A DNA stretch of 49,028 nucleotides, taken from an uncultured Francisella sp. (GTDB taxonomy: Bacteria; Pseudomonadota; Gammaproteobacteria; Burkholderiales; Neisseriaceae). Positions 36,103 to 44,700 of the stretch are shown here, one piece after another; position 1 is the first letter of the stretch, and every line of letters starts with the position of its first letter. Both the position numbers and the translations under genes were made by a program. Location: NCBI GenBank assembly GCA_943914555.1, contig CALUCM010000011.1, positions 1 through 49,028 of the forward strand, written 5' to 3'. The notes under the pieces are model-generated. The model was given only the letters and a program-made list of their open reading frames with translations. It was not told where the DNA came from and did not search any database.

Positions 36103-36120
36103 AGTGATTCTGTGGTATTT

Positions 36121-37449
36121 TTATAGTATGTAGCGAGCCAAATCTTCTTGCATGGCGATGTCTTTTAGGTGATCGTTGACGTATTTGGCGTCAATAATCA
36201 CTTCTTCCTTGGGATTATCAAAAGACACATCTTCTAGTAATTTTTCCATGACGGTATGCAGGCGTCTGGCACCGATATTTTCTGTACTTTCATTAACTTG
36301 AAAAGCAATCTGTGCGATTGTTTCAATACCATCGTCAGTAAATTTAAGATGAATATCATCGGTCTCTAGCAAGGCAATATACTGCTTTGTTAAGGACGCA
36401 CTGGGTCGAGTCAAAATCATTTTGAAATCTTCGACACTGAGATTGCTTAATTCAACACGAATTGGTAGACGGCCTTGTAATTCAGGGATTAAATCAGATG
36501 GCTTGCTCAAATGGAAAGCACCTGAAGCAATAAATAAGATATGATCGGTATTGATCATGCCGTATTTAGTGGTTACGGTGGTTCCTTCTACTAGGGGCAA
36601 TAAGTCTCTTTGTACCCCTTGGCGAGAAACATCAGCACCTGAGATGTTGCTATTACTAGCTACTTTATCAATTTCATCAATAAAAACAATACCATTTTGT
36701 TCTATTGATTGGATCATTTCATTTTTAAGATCGGTTTCATTGATGAGCTTGGCTGCCTCTTCCTCAATAATCAACTTCAGCGCTTCAGAGACTTTTAATT
36801 TTTTTTCATGTTGACTTTTGTTACCAATTTCAGAGAATAATTCTTGCAATTGGCTAGTAAAGTCTTCCATACCAGGTGGCCCCATAATTGACATACCTTT
36901 GACATGGTTAAGAGCTATGGAAATGGTAACTTCCTTATCGTCCAAAAGACCCTGGCGCAAACGATCTCTTAATTTTTCTCTAGTGTTTTCAACGTTACTG
37001 GCATTGTGGTCTGATTCAGATTCTTTGCTGCCAGGGAGTAATACATCAAGTATTCTGTTTTCTGCTGCTTTTTGTGCGAGCAAGCGATTTTTGGCAATGG
37101 CCGCTGTTCGAATTTCTTTCATGGTCATTTCTGCTAAATCGCGAATAATACTGTCAACATCTTTACCCACATAGCCTACTTCAGTAAATTTAGTGGCTTC
37201 TATCTTGATAAAAGGCGCATTGGCAAGCTTGGCAAGTCGTCTGGCAATCTCAGTCTTACCAACGCCTGTTGAGCCAATCATTAAAATGTTTTTAGGTACA
37301 ATTTCGGCGCGTAAGGGGCCCTTCACTAAATTACGTCGGTAGCGGTTGCGTAAAGCGATCGCTACTGCGCGTTTGGCAGCTTTCTGCCCAATGATATGTT
37401 GATCAAGCTCATGAACAATTTCTTTGGGGGTCATGACGGCGTTAGTCAT
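36121..37449 (-). CDS. hslU: HslU (ClpY) unfoldase ATPase of the HslUV protease
   Basis: AAA+ hexamer that unfolds substrates and feeds them to HslV. The ATG at 37449 is chosen because AAGGAAAT precedes it and the protein then starts MTNAVMTPKEIV like its relatives, giving 442 residues. Upstream in-frame starts would add 13 residues. Walker A GSTGVGKTE, pore motif GYVGKDV, the charged I domain (about 105-240), Walker B IVFIDEIDK, and the C-terminal DLARYIL tail that docks in HslV are all present. It forms an operon with hslV and ends 18 bases from the convergent peptidase. Confidence 0.97.
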   Translation of the reverse strand: MTNAVMTPKEIVHELDQHIIGQKAAKRAVAIALRNRYRRNLVKGPLRAEIVPKNILMIGSTGVGKTEIARRLAKLANAPFIKIEATKFTEVGYVGKDVDSIIRDLAEMTMKEIRTAAIAKNRLLAQKAAENRILDVLLPGSKESESDHNASNVENTREKLRDRLRQGLLDDKEVTISIALNHVKGMSIMGPPGMEDFTSQLQELFSEIGNKSQHEKKLKVSEALKLIIEEEAAKLINETDLKNEMIQSIEQNGIVFIDEIDKVASNSNISGADVSRQGVQRDLLPLVEGTTVTTKYGMINTDHILFIASGAFHLSKPSDLIPELQGRLPIRVELSNLSVEDFKMILTRPSASLTKQYIALLETDDIHLKFTDDGIETIAQIAFQVNESTENIGARRLHTVMEKLLEDVSFDNPKEEVIIDAKYVNDHLKDIAMQEDLARYIL

Positions 37450-37521
37450 TTTTATTTCCTTATTCACTTCTGTGGTCATTAAAGACACCTATCTAAAAAA
37501 ATAAATTAAATGAGATGAAGA

Positions 37522-38055
37522 TTACAGTGATTCTAATAGATGATGATGGTTCGTATAAATACAGATATTTGCTGCAATTTCTAAGGATTTTTCCACAATA
37601 GTTTGAGCCGGTAAGTCAGTATTATTGATGAGCGCTAAGGCAGCTGACTGGGCAAAAGCCCCTCCAGAGCCGATGGCCGCAACACCTTCTTCTGGCTCTA
37701 CCACATCACCATTTCCGGTAATGATCAAAGTGTTTTTTTTATCAGCAACAATAAGCATGGCTTCCAAACGACGCAAAGCTCGATCAGTGCGCCATTGCTT
37801 GGCCAACTCAATAGCGGCAATAAGCAATTTCCCTTGGTGTTTTTGTAGTTCTGCTTCGAATCGTTCGATCAGGGTAAAAGCATCAGCTGTGCCACCAGCA
37901 AACCCCGCTAATACGTTGTCGTTGTACAGTTTTCTTACTTTTCGGGCAGTGGCTTTCATAACCGTATGTCCTGCTGTTACCTGTCCATCGCCACCAATCG
38001 TGACATTTTCTCCTCGTCTTACACAAATGATGGTTGTGCCTTCGAACTGTTGCAT
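37522..38055 (-). CDS. hslV: HslV (ClpQ) peptidase of the HslUV protease
   Basis: Proteasome-beta-like threonine peptidase forming a double hexamer. From the ATG at 38055 (with AAGGA nine bases upstream) it is 177 residues. A short propeptide MQQFEG precedes the nucleophile Thr7 in TTIICVRRGE, and GGDGQVTAG follows, as in the family. A TTG nine bases further up is open but abuts the ribosome site. The first gene of hslV-hslU; a heat-shock-like promoter lies upstream. Confidence 0.97.
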   Translation of the reverse strand: MQQFEGTTIICVRRGENVTIGGDGQVTAGHTVMKATARKVRKLYNDNVLAGFAGGTADAFTLIERFEAELQKHQGKLLIAAIELAKQWRTDRALRRLEAMLIVADKKNTLIITGNGDVVEPEEGVAAIGSGGAFAQSAALALINNTDLPAQTIVEKSLEIAANICIYTNHHHLLESL

Positions 38056-38090
38056 ATCTATCAATCCTTAGTTAGTTGGAGACAAGTTAG

Positions 38091-38116
38091 GTAAGGGTGA
38101 AAATTTTCTTTTCAAT
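38091..38116 (-). promoter_or_regulatory. Putative sigma32 (heat-shock) promoter for hslVU
   Basis: On the minus strand, ATTGAAA (38110-38116) and CCCTTAC (38091-38097) are 12 bases apart, resembling the RpoH consensus CTTGAAA / CCCCAT. It ends 36 bases before the hslV start. The E. coli hslVU operon is known to be RpoH-dependent, so the position is fitting. Confidence 0.4.
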
Positions 38117-38671
38117 AGGTGTCTATGGCGGATGATTTAAAGAATTAGCCGCTCGGCTGACTTTGGTCTGTGTATTATAATACTAGAGAGCTTTTGTTAT
38201 TTTTCGGTCTAATTCGGAAAAGTCGACCACTTCTTCCTCGAAGTCACAGGCTCTAATAAACAGGCAGCTTAACATATGGGCACTCTTTGATACAAGCTAG
38301 ATTAATGATTAAGTTAACCTTAACTGTTTAAATACTTATTCAAATAATTTTTAATAAAATTTTAGTATCACACCTTAATCTACTTTAAGGCCTTTGATTT
38401 TCTTAGGAGTTTGCAACAATAGATCAGCTATTAAGATCAGAGCAAATATCAACTTTTTTCTAACAACAATGGCAGTTAATAAACTCATGCACTGATTAGT
38501 GAAGCATCGCATGCCCTTTATAATAGAATCAAATTTTTTCAAGCGCATAGTATATAATTTGCCTAAATTGTCCACCGCACCTAATTTGTGCATACGAGCA
38601 GGTTCAATAATAAAGAAAGCCCTAATGTAAAGAAAATTATTTTTTTAGAGAATCTTTACTTTTTACTTTAC
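38117..38671. other. 555-base AT-rich gap without a convincing gene
   Basis: Between hslV and holC I see no RNA gene or clear protein gene. It holds a minus-strand 30-codon frame (38183-38275, MLSCLFIRACDFEEEVVDF...) with no good ribosome site, a 72-codon minus frame (38375-38593) with a hydrophobic middle but no ribosome site, and the 12-base palindrome GTATTATAATAC at 38172-38183. Either frame could be the remnant of a lost gene. Confidence 0.5.
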
Positions 38672-39106
38672 CTATAGCATATTAAAATGCTTGATGGGAT
38701 AACGCTCTTGTTGATAAAAGCGATAACATGTCCTGCCTGCTTGTAGATCCTTGTCTTTTTGCCCAATCAATAAAATCACTCTTTTGATGTAAGAAGGAAC
38801 AGTCATAGGTTTTAGAAGTAAATTACATAAAACAGTAGTGGAAGGAAGCTCCAGGGTATTTAATTGACCACTGATCAAAATAGGAGCAGTACTGCCAGAT
38901 TCTTCTTCTCCCACAATAGTATTGGGTAAAAAACTATTAGGAATATAGCCCCATAAAGCATCTGATAGCATTTTGAACTTAGTTGGATTATCTTCACTCA
39001 ATAAGACAATGGGCCTATATTGTGTATCAGCTAAGATCTTTTGCACAAGTTGACATAAAAAAAGTAATTTATCTTCAATGCCGCTGTAAAAATATATGTC
39101 AGGCAC
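38672..39106 (-). CDS. holC: DNA polymerase III subunit chi (HolC)
   Basis: Clamp-loader accessory subunit that links the polymerase III holoenzyme to SSB. The 144-residue protein has the chi pattern: an N-terminal strand IYFYSG, a middle VLLSEDNPTKFKMLSDALW, SFLPNTIVGEEE, and a C-terminal AGRTCYRFYQQERYPIKHF that matches the family's aromatic ending. Sequence conservation in this family is low, but the position right after pepA, overlapping it by eight bases, is the standard gammaproteobacterial pepA-holC arrangement and supports the call. Confidence 0.85.
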   Translation of the reverse strand: MPDIYFYSGIEDKLLFLCQLVQKILADTQYRPIVLLSEDNPTKFKMLSDALWGYIPNSFLPNTIVGEEESGSTAPILISGQLNTLELPSTTVLCNLLLKPMTVPSYIKRVILLIGQKDKDLQAGRTCYRFYQQERYPIKHFNML

Positions 39107-40565
39107 GAGAAGCTCTCTGCTTTAAGAACTCAATGAGTAGAGGAACAGGGCGGCCACTAGCTAGTTTGTTTGTCCCTTTACCCCAGGCACTACCAGCCAC
39201 ATCTAAATGAGCCCATGGATATTTGGTATCGATAAAGTTTGATAAAAATGAGGCGGCAGTAATTGTTCCAGCTCCTCCATTTAAAGCCACGTTGGCAAGA
39301 TCAGCAACCGGGCTTTTTAGGGCGTGCGCATATTCTTCCCACAAAGGTAAACGCCAAGCTTTATCCTGCGAGGCTTCTGCTGCTTTAAGTAGATCAGCGA
39401 CTAACTCCTCATCTCTACCTAAAAGACCGCTAGCAACTTCGCCTAAGGCAATTACACAAGCCCCTGTTAAAGTAGCCACATCAATCACTGCAGAGGGGCG
39501 GTATTTTTCTGCATAACTTAAGGCATCACATAATATCAAGCGACCTTCTGCATCGGTATTTAATATTTCGATGGATAGGCCCTTAAGGCTTTTTACAATA
39601 TCTCCTGGTTTATTTGCTTTACCAGAAGGCATATTCTCACAAGTAGGCACCAAAGTAACAAGATTAATCGGCAGTTTCAATTCTACTGCTGCAAAAAAAG
39701 CCATAATGACACAGGCAGCTCCGCACATGTCAAACTTCATGCTATCCATATTTAGTGCAGGCTTTAAAGAAATGCCTCCGCTGTCAAAAGTAATACCTTT
39801 GCCGACCAATACGATTGGATGAGAAAGTTTTTCATCAACACCTTTATACTCTAAGCAGACGAAATAAGGATTTTCTTTGCTACCCTTGGCAACTGATAGA
39901 AAAGAATGCATGCCGATCTCTTTAATCTCTTTTTTGCCGAAAATAGTGCAATCAACCTTTAATTGTTTGGCTTTTTTCTTTGCTGTATAGGCCAGATAGT
40001 GTGGGGTACAAATGTTGGAAGGTAGATTGGCTAGATTCTTGCTTTCTCTAATATAATGGGCGATAACGGCTGCTTCTTCCAGTGAGGATGTGTATTTCTC
40101 TGGTTGATCAACAGTGAAGTAAATAGTTTTTTCTTGATTCTTTTCTCCAGACTTAAATTTGAATTCAGTTAATTCATAGTCAAGGTCTGCCAATACCTGT
40201 ACTAAGAAATGAATGAGCCTAGCTGTAATGGCCTCGCTAAATCCATTCAGTTGAATGGTAATCTCTTTGTTTTGTTGCTCTTTAATCCAGTCAGCGATCT
40301 TTTGGAAAGATGCTTTATCCTGCAAAAACGATTTTTGTTGATCATCCAGACCAAAAAATGCCACAGGTGTCTGTCCAAGAAAAGTTGCGAGCAGTTGATT
40401 TGGTTTCTCTAGTTTTTTCTGCAATAATGGAGCCAGTTTTTCAAGCTGTTCGAATTTTGCAAGGAGGCTGCCGGTGGTTTGGTCTTTATTAAAAAATAAG
40501 ATGGGTTGACTCTCGTTTTTAAAGGTATCGCTGCTGTTGAATAACTTAAATTTCATTGTTGTCAT
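39099..40565 (-). CDS. pepA: Cytosol (leucyl) aminopeptidase PepA
   Basis: Two-metal M17 aminopeptidase, hexameric and cytoplasmic. In E. coli it also binds DNA and acts in carAB control and in plasmid dimer resolution. The 488-residue protein has the signature NTDAEGRLIL, the metal-binding run VGKGITFDSGGISLKPA, and NLPSNICTP. A second ATG at 40556 is possible: the AGAGG site lies only two bases before the first ATG and 11 before the second. It is divergent from lptF and overlaps holC by eight bases. Confidence 0.95.
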   Translation of the reverse strand: MTTMKFKLFNSSDTFKNESQPILFFNKDQTTGSLLAKFEQLEKLAPLLQKKLEKPNQLLATFLGQTPVAFFGLDDQQKSFLQDKASFQKIADWIKEQQNKEITIQLNGFSEAITARLIHFLVQVLADLDYELTEFKFKSGEKNQEKTIYFTVDQPEKYTSSLEEAAVIAHYIRESKNLANLPSNICTPHYLAYTAKKKAKQLKVDCTIFGKKEIKEIGMHSFLSVAKGSKENPYFVCLEYKGVDEKLSHPIVLVGKGITFDSGGISLKPALNMDSMKFDMCGAACVIMAFFAAVELKLPINLVTLVPTCENMPSGKANKPGDIVKSLKGLSIEILNTDAEGRLILCDALSYAEKYRPSAVIDVATLTGACVIALGEVASGLLGRDEELVADLLKAAEASQDKAWRLPLWEEYAHALKSPVADLANVALNGGAGTITAASFLSNFIDTKYPWAHLDVAGSAWGKGTNKLASGRPVPLLIEFLKQRASRA

Positions 40566-40639
40566 TGCCTCTTAGAAATAAAGTGAATGCTTTATGGTTT
40601 TTCTTCTCACCAGTACTTTGAGCTATCTTCTGGAACAAA

Positions 40640-41743
40640 ATGATCTATAAAAGTCAATTTTTTAAGGAATTAGGGTTTAATTCAGTTGCTATTGTTTTTA
40701 TCTTGCTCATTATCCTCTTTTCTATCCAGCTTGTAAATCTTCTAGGCCAGGCTACTAGAGGCTTAATGAGTGTCTCTTTATTGTTTAATTCCTTATTAAC
40801 AACGTTAGTTAATTTGCTGCCTACAGTGCTTTGTGTTTCTTGTTTTCTTAGTGTGTTGAAAGTACTCAACCGGTACTGGCGAGATAATGAAATGATTGTT
40901 TGGTTGGCAAGTGGATTACCGCTTAGAAAATGGATTACCCCAGTATTATTGTTTATGATTCCTTTTTTTCTTATCCTTTGTTTTTTAACGCTTTATTCAT
41001 TACCTGTTATTAATGCCAAAAGTCGAGAATATGTAGAAGCGGTTAAAAATCAGCCATCCTTGGATTTTTTAGATTCTGGTGTTTTTGTCCCCATTCCTAA
41101 TGGGACTATTTTCATTAAGTCATTTGATCACAAGAGTAATCGCCTGCGCTCATTTTTTAGTCATGAAGTTGACCCAGAAACAAAGAAATTTGAAATTACC
41201 ATTGCTAAAGCAGGGATAATTGAATTAAAAAATAACGGCGTGCAAGTCACTCTTAAAGATGCTAATCGTTATTTGGGCTATCCCAATCAAGCAGATTTTA
41301 GTGTGTTCACAAGCCCCAAGGTGGTTTACTATGTGCAAAGTGCTAGGGTTAGAAATGAAAAAAATAATATCGAAAATCATCTAAGAACAATATCAAATCA
41401 ACGCCTATGGAAAGAAAAAACACCAGTAGCAATGGCAGAATTGATGTGGCGATGGTCGCAACCCCTAAGTATGATTTTATTAACACTATTAGCTATTCCA
41501 CTTTCTTTTACCAATAATCGCTCGCGAAAAGATTATCATATTATCTGGGCAATCATATTGTTTTTTATTTATCAAAATAGCCTCACTTTGCTGCGACATC
41601 TAATCGCAAGAGGATTGCTGAGTTTTACTGCTGGTTTGTTGCTTCCTTTGTTCTGCTTGATGATACTCATTTATCTGGCTTTTATCTATGTGAATTCTCC
41701 TGATCAGCGATTTTCTTTACTGAAAGCAATACGTCATGATTAA
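40640..41743 (+). CDS. lptF: LPS export permease LptF
   Basis: One of two membrane subunits of the LptB2FG transporter that extracts LPS from the inner membrane. The 367-residue protein has three N-terminal membrane segments (about 13-33, 55-75, 98-120), a periplasmic beta-jellyroll domain (about 125-270, including DSGVFVPIPNGTIFIKSFD), and three C-terminal segments. The call is confirmed by the neighbouring lptG, with which it overlaps by eight bases. Divergent from pepA, it is the conserved pepA/lptFG gene neighbourhood of gammaproteobacteria. Confidence 0.94.
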   Translation: MIYKSQFFKELGFNSVAIVFILLIILFSIQLVNLLGQATRGLMSVSLLFNSLLTTLVNLLPTVLCVSCFLSVLKVLNRYWRDNEMIVWLASGLPLRKWITPVLLFMIPFFLILCFLTLYSLPVINAKSREYVEAVKNQPSLDFLDSGVFVPIPNGTIFIKSFDHKSNRLRSFFSHEVDPETKKFEITIAKAGIIELKNNGVQVTLKDANRYLGYPNQADFSVFTSPKVVYYVQSARVRNEKNNIENHLRTISNQRLWKEKTPVAMAELMWRWSQPLSMILLTLLAIPLSFTNNRSRKDYHIIWAIILFFIYQNSLTLLRHLIARGLLSFTAGLLLPLFCLMILIYLAFIYVNSPDQRFSLLKAIRHD

Positions 41744-42827
41744 AAAAATAGATCTATATCTTTTGTCATATGTTTTTAAATACACGGCATATGTGATGTT
41801 TGTGGCGGTAGGAATTTATGCCCTTTTAGATACTTTACTGCAATTTTCAGAAAGGGTGAGTGTGCATCATAGTTTTTTTTTCGATTTACAATATCTCTTG
41901 GTGCGTTTACCGATCTATTTTTATCAGATGGTGCCCGTTAGTATATTAATTGGGGTGGTGGTTGCTTTATTTCGTTTGGTGAGAAGCAATGAATACGTAG
42001 TTATCCGTACAAGCGGGCTTTCTTTATTACTTATTGCGCGCACACTAATGCTGTTTGCTGTGGCTGCTGGCCTGCTTGTTGCTGCTTGCGGCGAATATCT
42101 AGTGCCTAGTTCAGAAAAAATATCTCAACAATTTTTATGGACTGGTAAAGCAGGCATTGGTAGTGCGCAACGACATAATGTGTGGTTAAAATTGGACAAT
42201 GAAGTGATTGAATTATGGGAAGTATTACCTGATTTAACCTTGAAAAATGTATTACGCTATGGCATCAGTGATGATGCACAATTAAGTTATATTAAGTTTG
42301 CACCTAAAGGCACATATTTAAACAATAATACTTGGCAATTACACCACGCCTCTTTGATTAAATTCAATGACAATCAAGTGATACGCAGTGAGACAGAAAG
42401 TGAAATATGGAAACCATCGATCACTACTAAGGTATTAGATATATTGATTAATAAACCAAAGAATATGTCGATTGGTAATTTATACCGCTATATTCAGTAC
42501 TTAAAAAATAATCACCAGAAAACCATTGCTTATGAAATTGAGGTATGGAAACGAATTTTTTATCCTTTCTCGATGTTGGTTATGATATTGATTGCTTTAC
42601 TGTTCACTCCTGTTGTCAGTCGTTATAGCAATGAAGGCCTTAAGATGGTGTTAAGTATTTTATTAGGATTAATCTATTTTTTTATGATTCGCTTCCTTGG
42701 TTTTTTTATTCAGTTATGGCCGATCAATCCGATGATTGCAGCGGCTCTACCCACCGTCTTATTTATAAGTGGTTTAAGTTTATTACTGTATTACCAAAGT
42801 AGAGGGCGCATTGCAACAAAACTATAG
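41736..42827 (+). CDS. lptG: LPS export permease LptG
   Basis: Partner of LptF. Its 363 residues show the same six-segment plan: N-terminal hydrophobic segments around 13-35, 60-80 and 97-117, a periplasmic domain (about 120-265) and three C-terminal segments. Family features are the N-terminal DLYLLSYVFKYTAYVM, LVRSNEYVVIRTSG in the coupling-helix region, and GLIYFFMIRFLG near the end. It overlaps both neighbours, implying one lptF-lptG-nitrilase message. Confidence 0.93.
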   Translation: MIKKIDLYLLSYVFKYTAYVMFVAVGIYALLDTLLQFSERVSVHHSFFFDLQYLLVRLPIYFYQMVPVSILIGVVVALFRLVRSNEYVVIRTSGLSLLLIARTLMLFAVAAGLLVAACGEYLVPSSEKISQQFLWTGKAGIGSAQRHNVWLKLDNEVIELWEVLPDLTLKNVLRYGISDDAQLSYIKFAPKGTYLNNNTWQLHHASLIKFNDNQVIRSETESEIWKPSITTKVLDILINKPKNMSIGNLYRYIQYLKNNHQKTIAYEIEVWKRIFYPFSMLVMILIALLFTPVVSRYSNEGLKMVLSILLGLIYFFMIRFLGFFIQLWPINPMIAAALPTVLFISGLSLLLYYQSRGRIATKL

Positions 42828-42831
42828 CAAA

Positions 42832-43620
42832 ATGCCAATTTGTGTGGCAGTCATCCAAATGGTATCTTCATCTGATGTAGAAAAAAATCAACAAGCAGCT
42901 TATCGATTATTGCAAGAAGCAAAGATACAAGGTGCAAAATGGGCGGTATTGCCAGAATACTGGGCTTTGATGGGTAAGCAAGATGAAGACAAATTGTATA
43001 TTCGTGAACGTGAAGGACAAGGGCCGTTACAGCATTGGTTAAAATTAATTGCCAAACAATTACAATTGACTATTTTTGCTGGTAGTTTGTCTCTTGATTG
43101 TGCAGATGAACAGCATGTTTTTAATAGTTTACTGACTATTAGTGCGCAGGGGGAGTGTTTGTCTCGCTATGACAAAAAACATTTATTTGCTTATCGAGGT
43201 ACAGAAAAAAATTATCACGAAGCGGCAACTATTAAAGCTGGTGATCGCCTGCCTTCTACATTGCTCATAGACCACTATAAGATTGCCCAAGGCATTTGTT
43301 TTGATCTGCGATTCCCTGAATTTTTCCGCCAGCAACTACCTTTTGATGTTTTGATTTTGCCTGCTGCTTTTACTTATGAAACTGGAGCAGCCCATTGGGA
43401 GGTCCTATTGCGAGCCAGAGCCATAGAAAACCAATGTTATGTATTGGCTTCTGCTCAGGGCGGTGTGCACGATAATGGTCGGCATACATTCGGTCATAGT
43501 ATGATTATTGATCCTTGGGGCAAAGTATTGGTTTGTGTGGCGGAGGGAGAAAAAGTTGCGTTAGCACATATTGTTCCCAAGGAGCTTGAGACAGTAAGAA
43601 GTAAATTACCAGTATTTTAG
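42832..43620 (+). CDS. Carbon-nitrogen hydrolase (Nit/YbeM-like amidase)
   Basis: Nitrilase-superfamily amidase of 262 residues from the ATG at 42832. The catalytic Glu42 is in WAVLPEYW, the Lys is in RYDKKHLF, and the Cys is in GICFDLRFPE. The pattern resembles the NIT1/YbeM group that hydrolyses deaminated glutathione in metabolite repair; that substrate is inference. A TTG at 42811 preceded by AGAGGG, overlapping lptG by 17 bases, is a real alternative start that would add seven residues. The gene is followed by a hairpin that is probably its terminator. Confidence 0.88.
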   Translation: MPICVAVIQMVSSSDVEKNQQAAYRLLQEAKIQGAKWAVLPEYWALMGKQDEDKLYIREREGQGPLQHWLKLIAKQLQLTIFAGSLSLDCADEQHVFNSLLTISAQGECLSRYDKKHLFAYRGTEKNYHEAATIKAGDRLPSTLLIDHYKIAQGICFDLRFPEFFRQQLPFDVLILPAAFTYETGAAHWEVLLRARAIENQCYVLASAQGGVHDNGRHTFGHSMIIDPWGKVLVCVAEGEKVALAHIVPKELETVRSKLPVF

Positions 43621-43627
43621 CAATAAG

Positions 43628-43653
43628 AAAGCGTCGCTTTGAGTGACGCTTTT
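43628..43653 (+). terminator. Likely terminator after the lptFG-nitrilase operon
   Basis: AAAGCGTCGCT and AGTGACGCTTT form an 11-bp stem (one G-T pair) around a three-base loop, directly after the nitrilase stop. The T-run is short (four), so termination may be partial. Confidence 0.6.
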
Positions 43654-43786
43654 AGAAAATACTGTTAAGAGTATCTTACAGTAGAAGTGACTGTCTTCAT
43701 TGGTAGTATTATAAGAACAGCCAACTAAGCCGTTTCTTAAATTTTATTACAGCTTTTTTAATACCTTCTTTTATTCTTCTGCCAAG

Positions 43787-44443
43787 TTATTGTTCTAAAT
43801 CAGATACTTCCTTTTCTACGGACTTGGCTGTATGTGACACTTTTTTGCCAATATCATTGATATTGTTTTTAGCTACGGACATGGTATTTTTTGTGTCACT
43901 TTTTACTTCTTTAAATAAGGCATTTGCTTTATTTTTTACTTCGGACATGGTAGAGCGAACTTCTTCCACTGTGCTGGTATGTTTAATTTGCTCGATAGCT
44001 TTATTAAGAGAAGCTTTTGCTTCATCAATTTTTTGATGTGTTTCTGCTAGCTCACTAGACCAGTCAGCCTTTTTCTTATCAATATAAGCGGCGATTTTTT
44101 TAGAGTTTTTAGAAGTAAAATCAGATAGCTCTTGTTGCAGTCTATGTAACACATCATGTGTTGATTGGATGTTCTCTTGTGCAGTTTTTTTGATTGATTC
44201 TAAATCTTGTTGAGTTTGTGCTTTATCTGCTTCAAAATATTGTTGAGTTTTTTTCAATTGTTCTCTAATAGAGACTTCCGCTTGATCAATTAACTTGGCA
44301 GCTTCACCAGCGACTTGTTTAAAATCGGATTTTGCCTTTTCAAAACCTTCTTGCAGTTTAATCTTGGAATCACTAGAGATAGAGTTTGAAACAGTTTTTC
44401 CTAATTGGGAGATTTTATTTTTAATGTCGTCAAATAAACTCAT
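43787..44443 (-). CDS. Long-helix coiled-coil protein, unknown function
   Basis: A 218-residue protein made almost entirely of charged amphipathic helix, without cysteine, signal peptide or membrane segment. It is rich in K, E, S, Q, A and D, with irregular heptad/11-mer periodicity (VSIREQLKKTQQYFEADKA; SELAETHQKIDEAKASLNK). Such proteins include phasins, apolipoprotein-like and LEA-like proteins, and some secreted effectors of intracellular bacteria; the sequence alone does not choose. AGAGG nine bases upstream supports the start. It stands alone between convergent nitrilase and divergent alaA. Confidence 0.75.
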   Translation of the reverse strand: MSLFDDIKNKISQLGKTVSNSISSDSKIKLQEGFEKAKSDFKQVAGEAAKLIDQAEVSIREQLKKTQQYFEADKAQTQQDLESIKKTAQENIQSTHDVLHRLQQELSDFTSKNSKKIAAYIDKKKADWSSELAETHQKIDEAKASLNKAIEQIKHTSTVEEVRSTMSEVKNKANALFKEVKSDTKNTMSVAKNNINDIGKKVSHTAKSVEKEVSDLEQ

Positions 44444-44616
44444 GATCTTAATCCTCTTAGTAAACGAAACAGTAGGTATTCACTTTGCATCAATATCAAT
44501 ACGTCAGCATAAGTGGGCCTTGATAAAACGATTATAACTTAAGGTAGATAAAGATAAAACTTAATGATTGGTGTACAATCTCGCCTGCTTCTTCAATTGT
44601 AGAAAAATAGACTGAT

Positions 44617-44700
44617 ATGCCAGATTTCTTTAGAGCTCGCAGATTAGATGACGTCCGCTACGAAATTGAGGAACTCTTCACCAGATGGCGCGTCAATTAG
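44617..44700 (+). other. Detached N-terminal segment of alaA (one-base frameshift)
   Basis: The ATG at 44617 opens a frame reading FFRARRLDDVRYEI, the expected AlaA-type N-terminus, then runs to a stop at 44698-44700. Adding one base after ATT at 44665-44667 would read RGTLHQMARQLENAG and join the downstream frame without a break. Hence one base of the expected arginine codon is missing, by mutation or by sequencing error. Confidence 0.75.

Noticed and set aside
38375..38593. Minus-strand 72-codon frame with a hydrophobic middle.
   Set aside because: No ribosome site and no recognisable family; kept only as a note in the gap.
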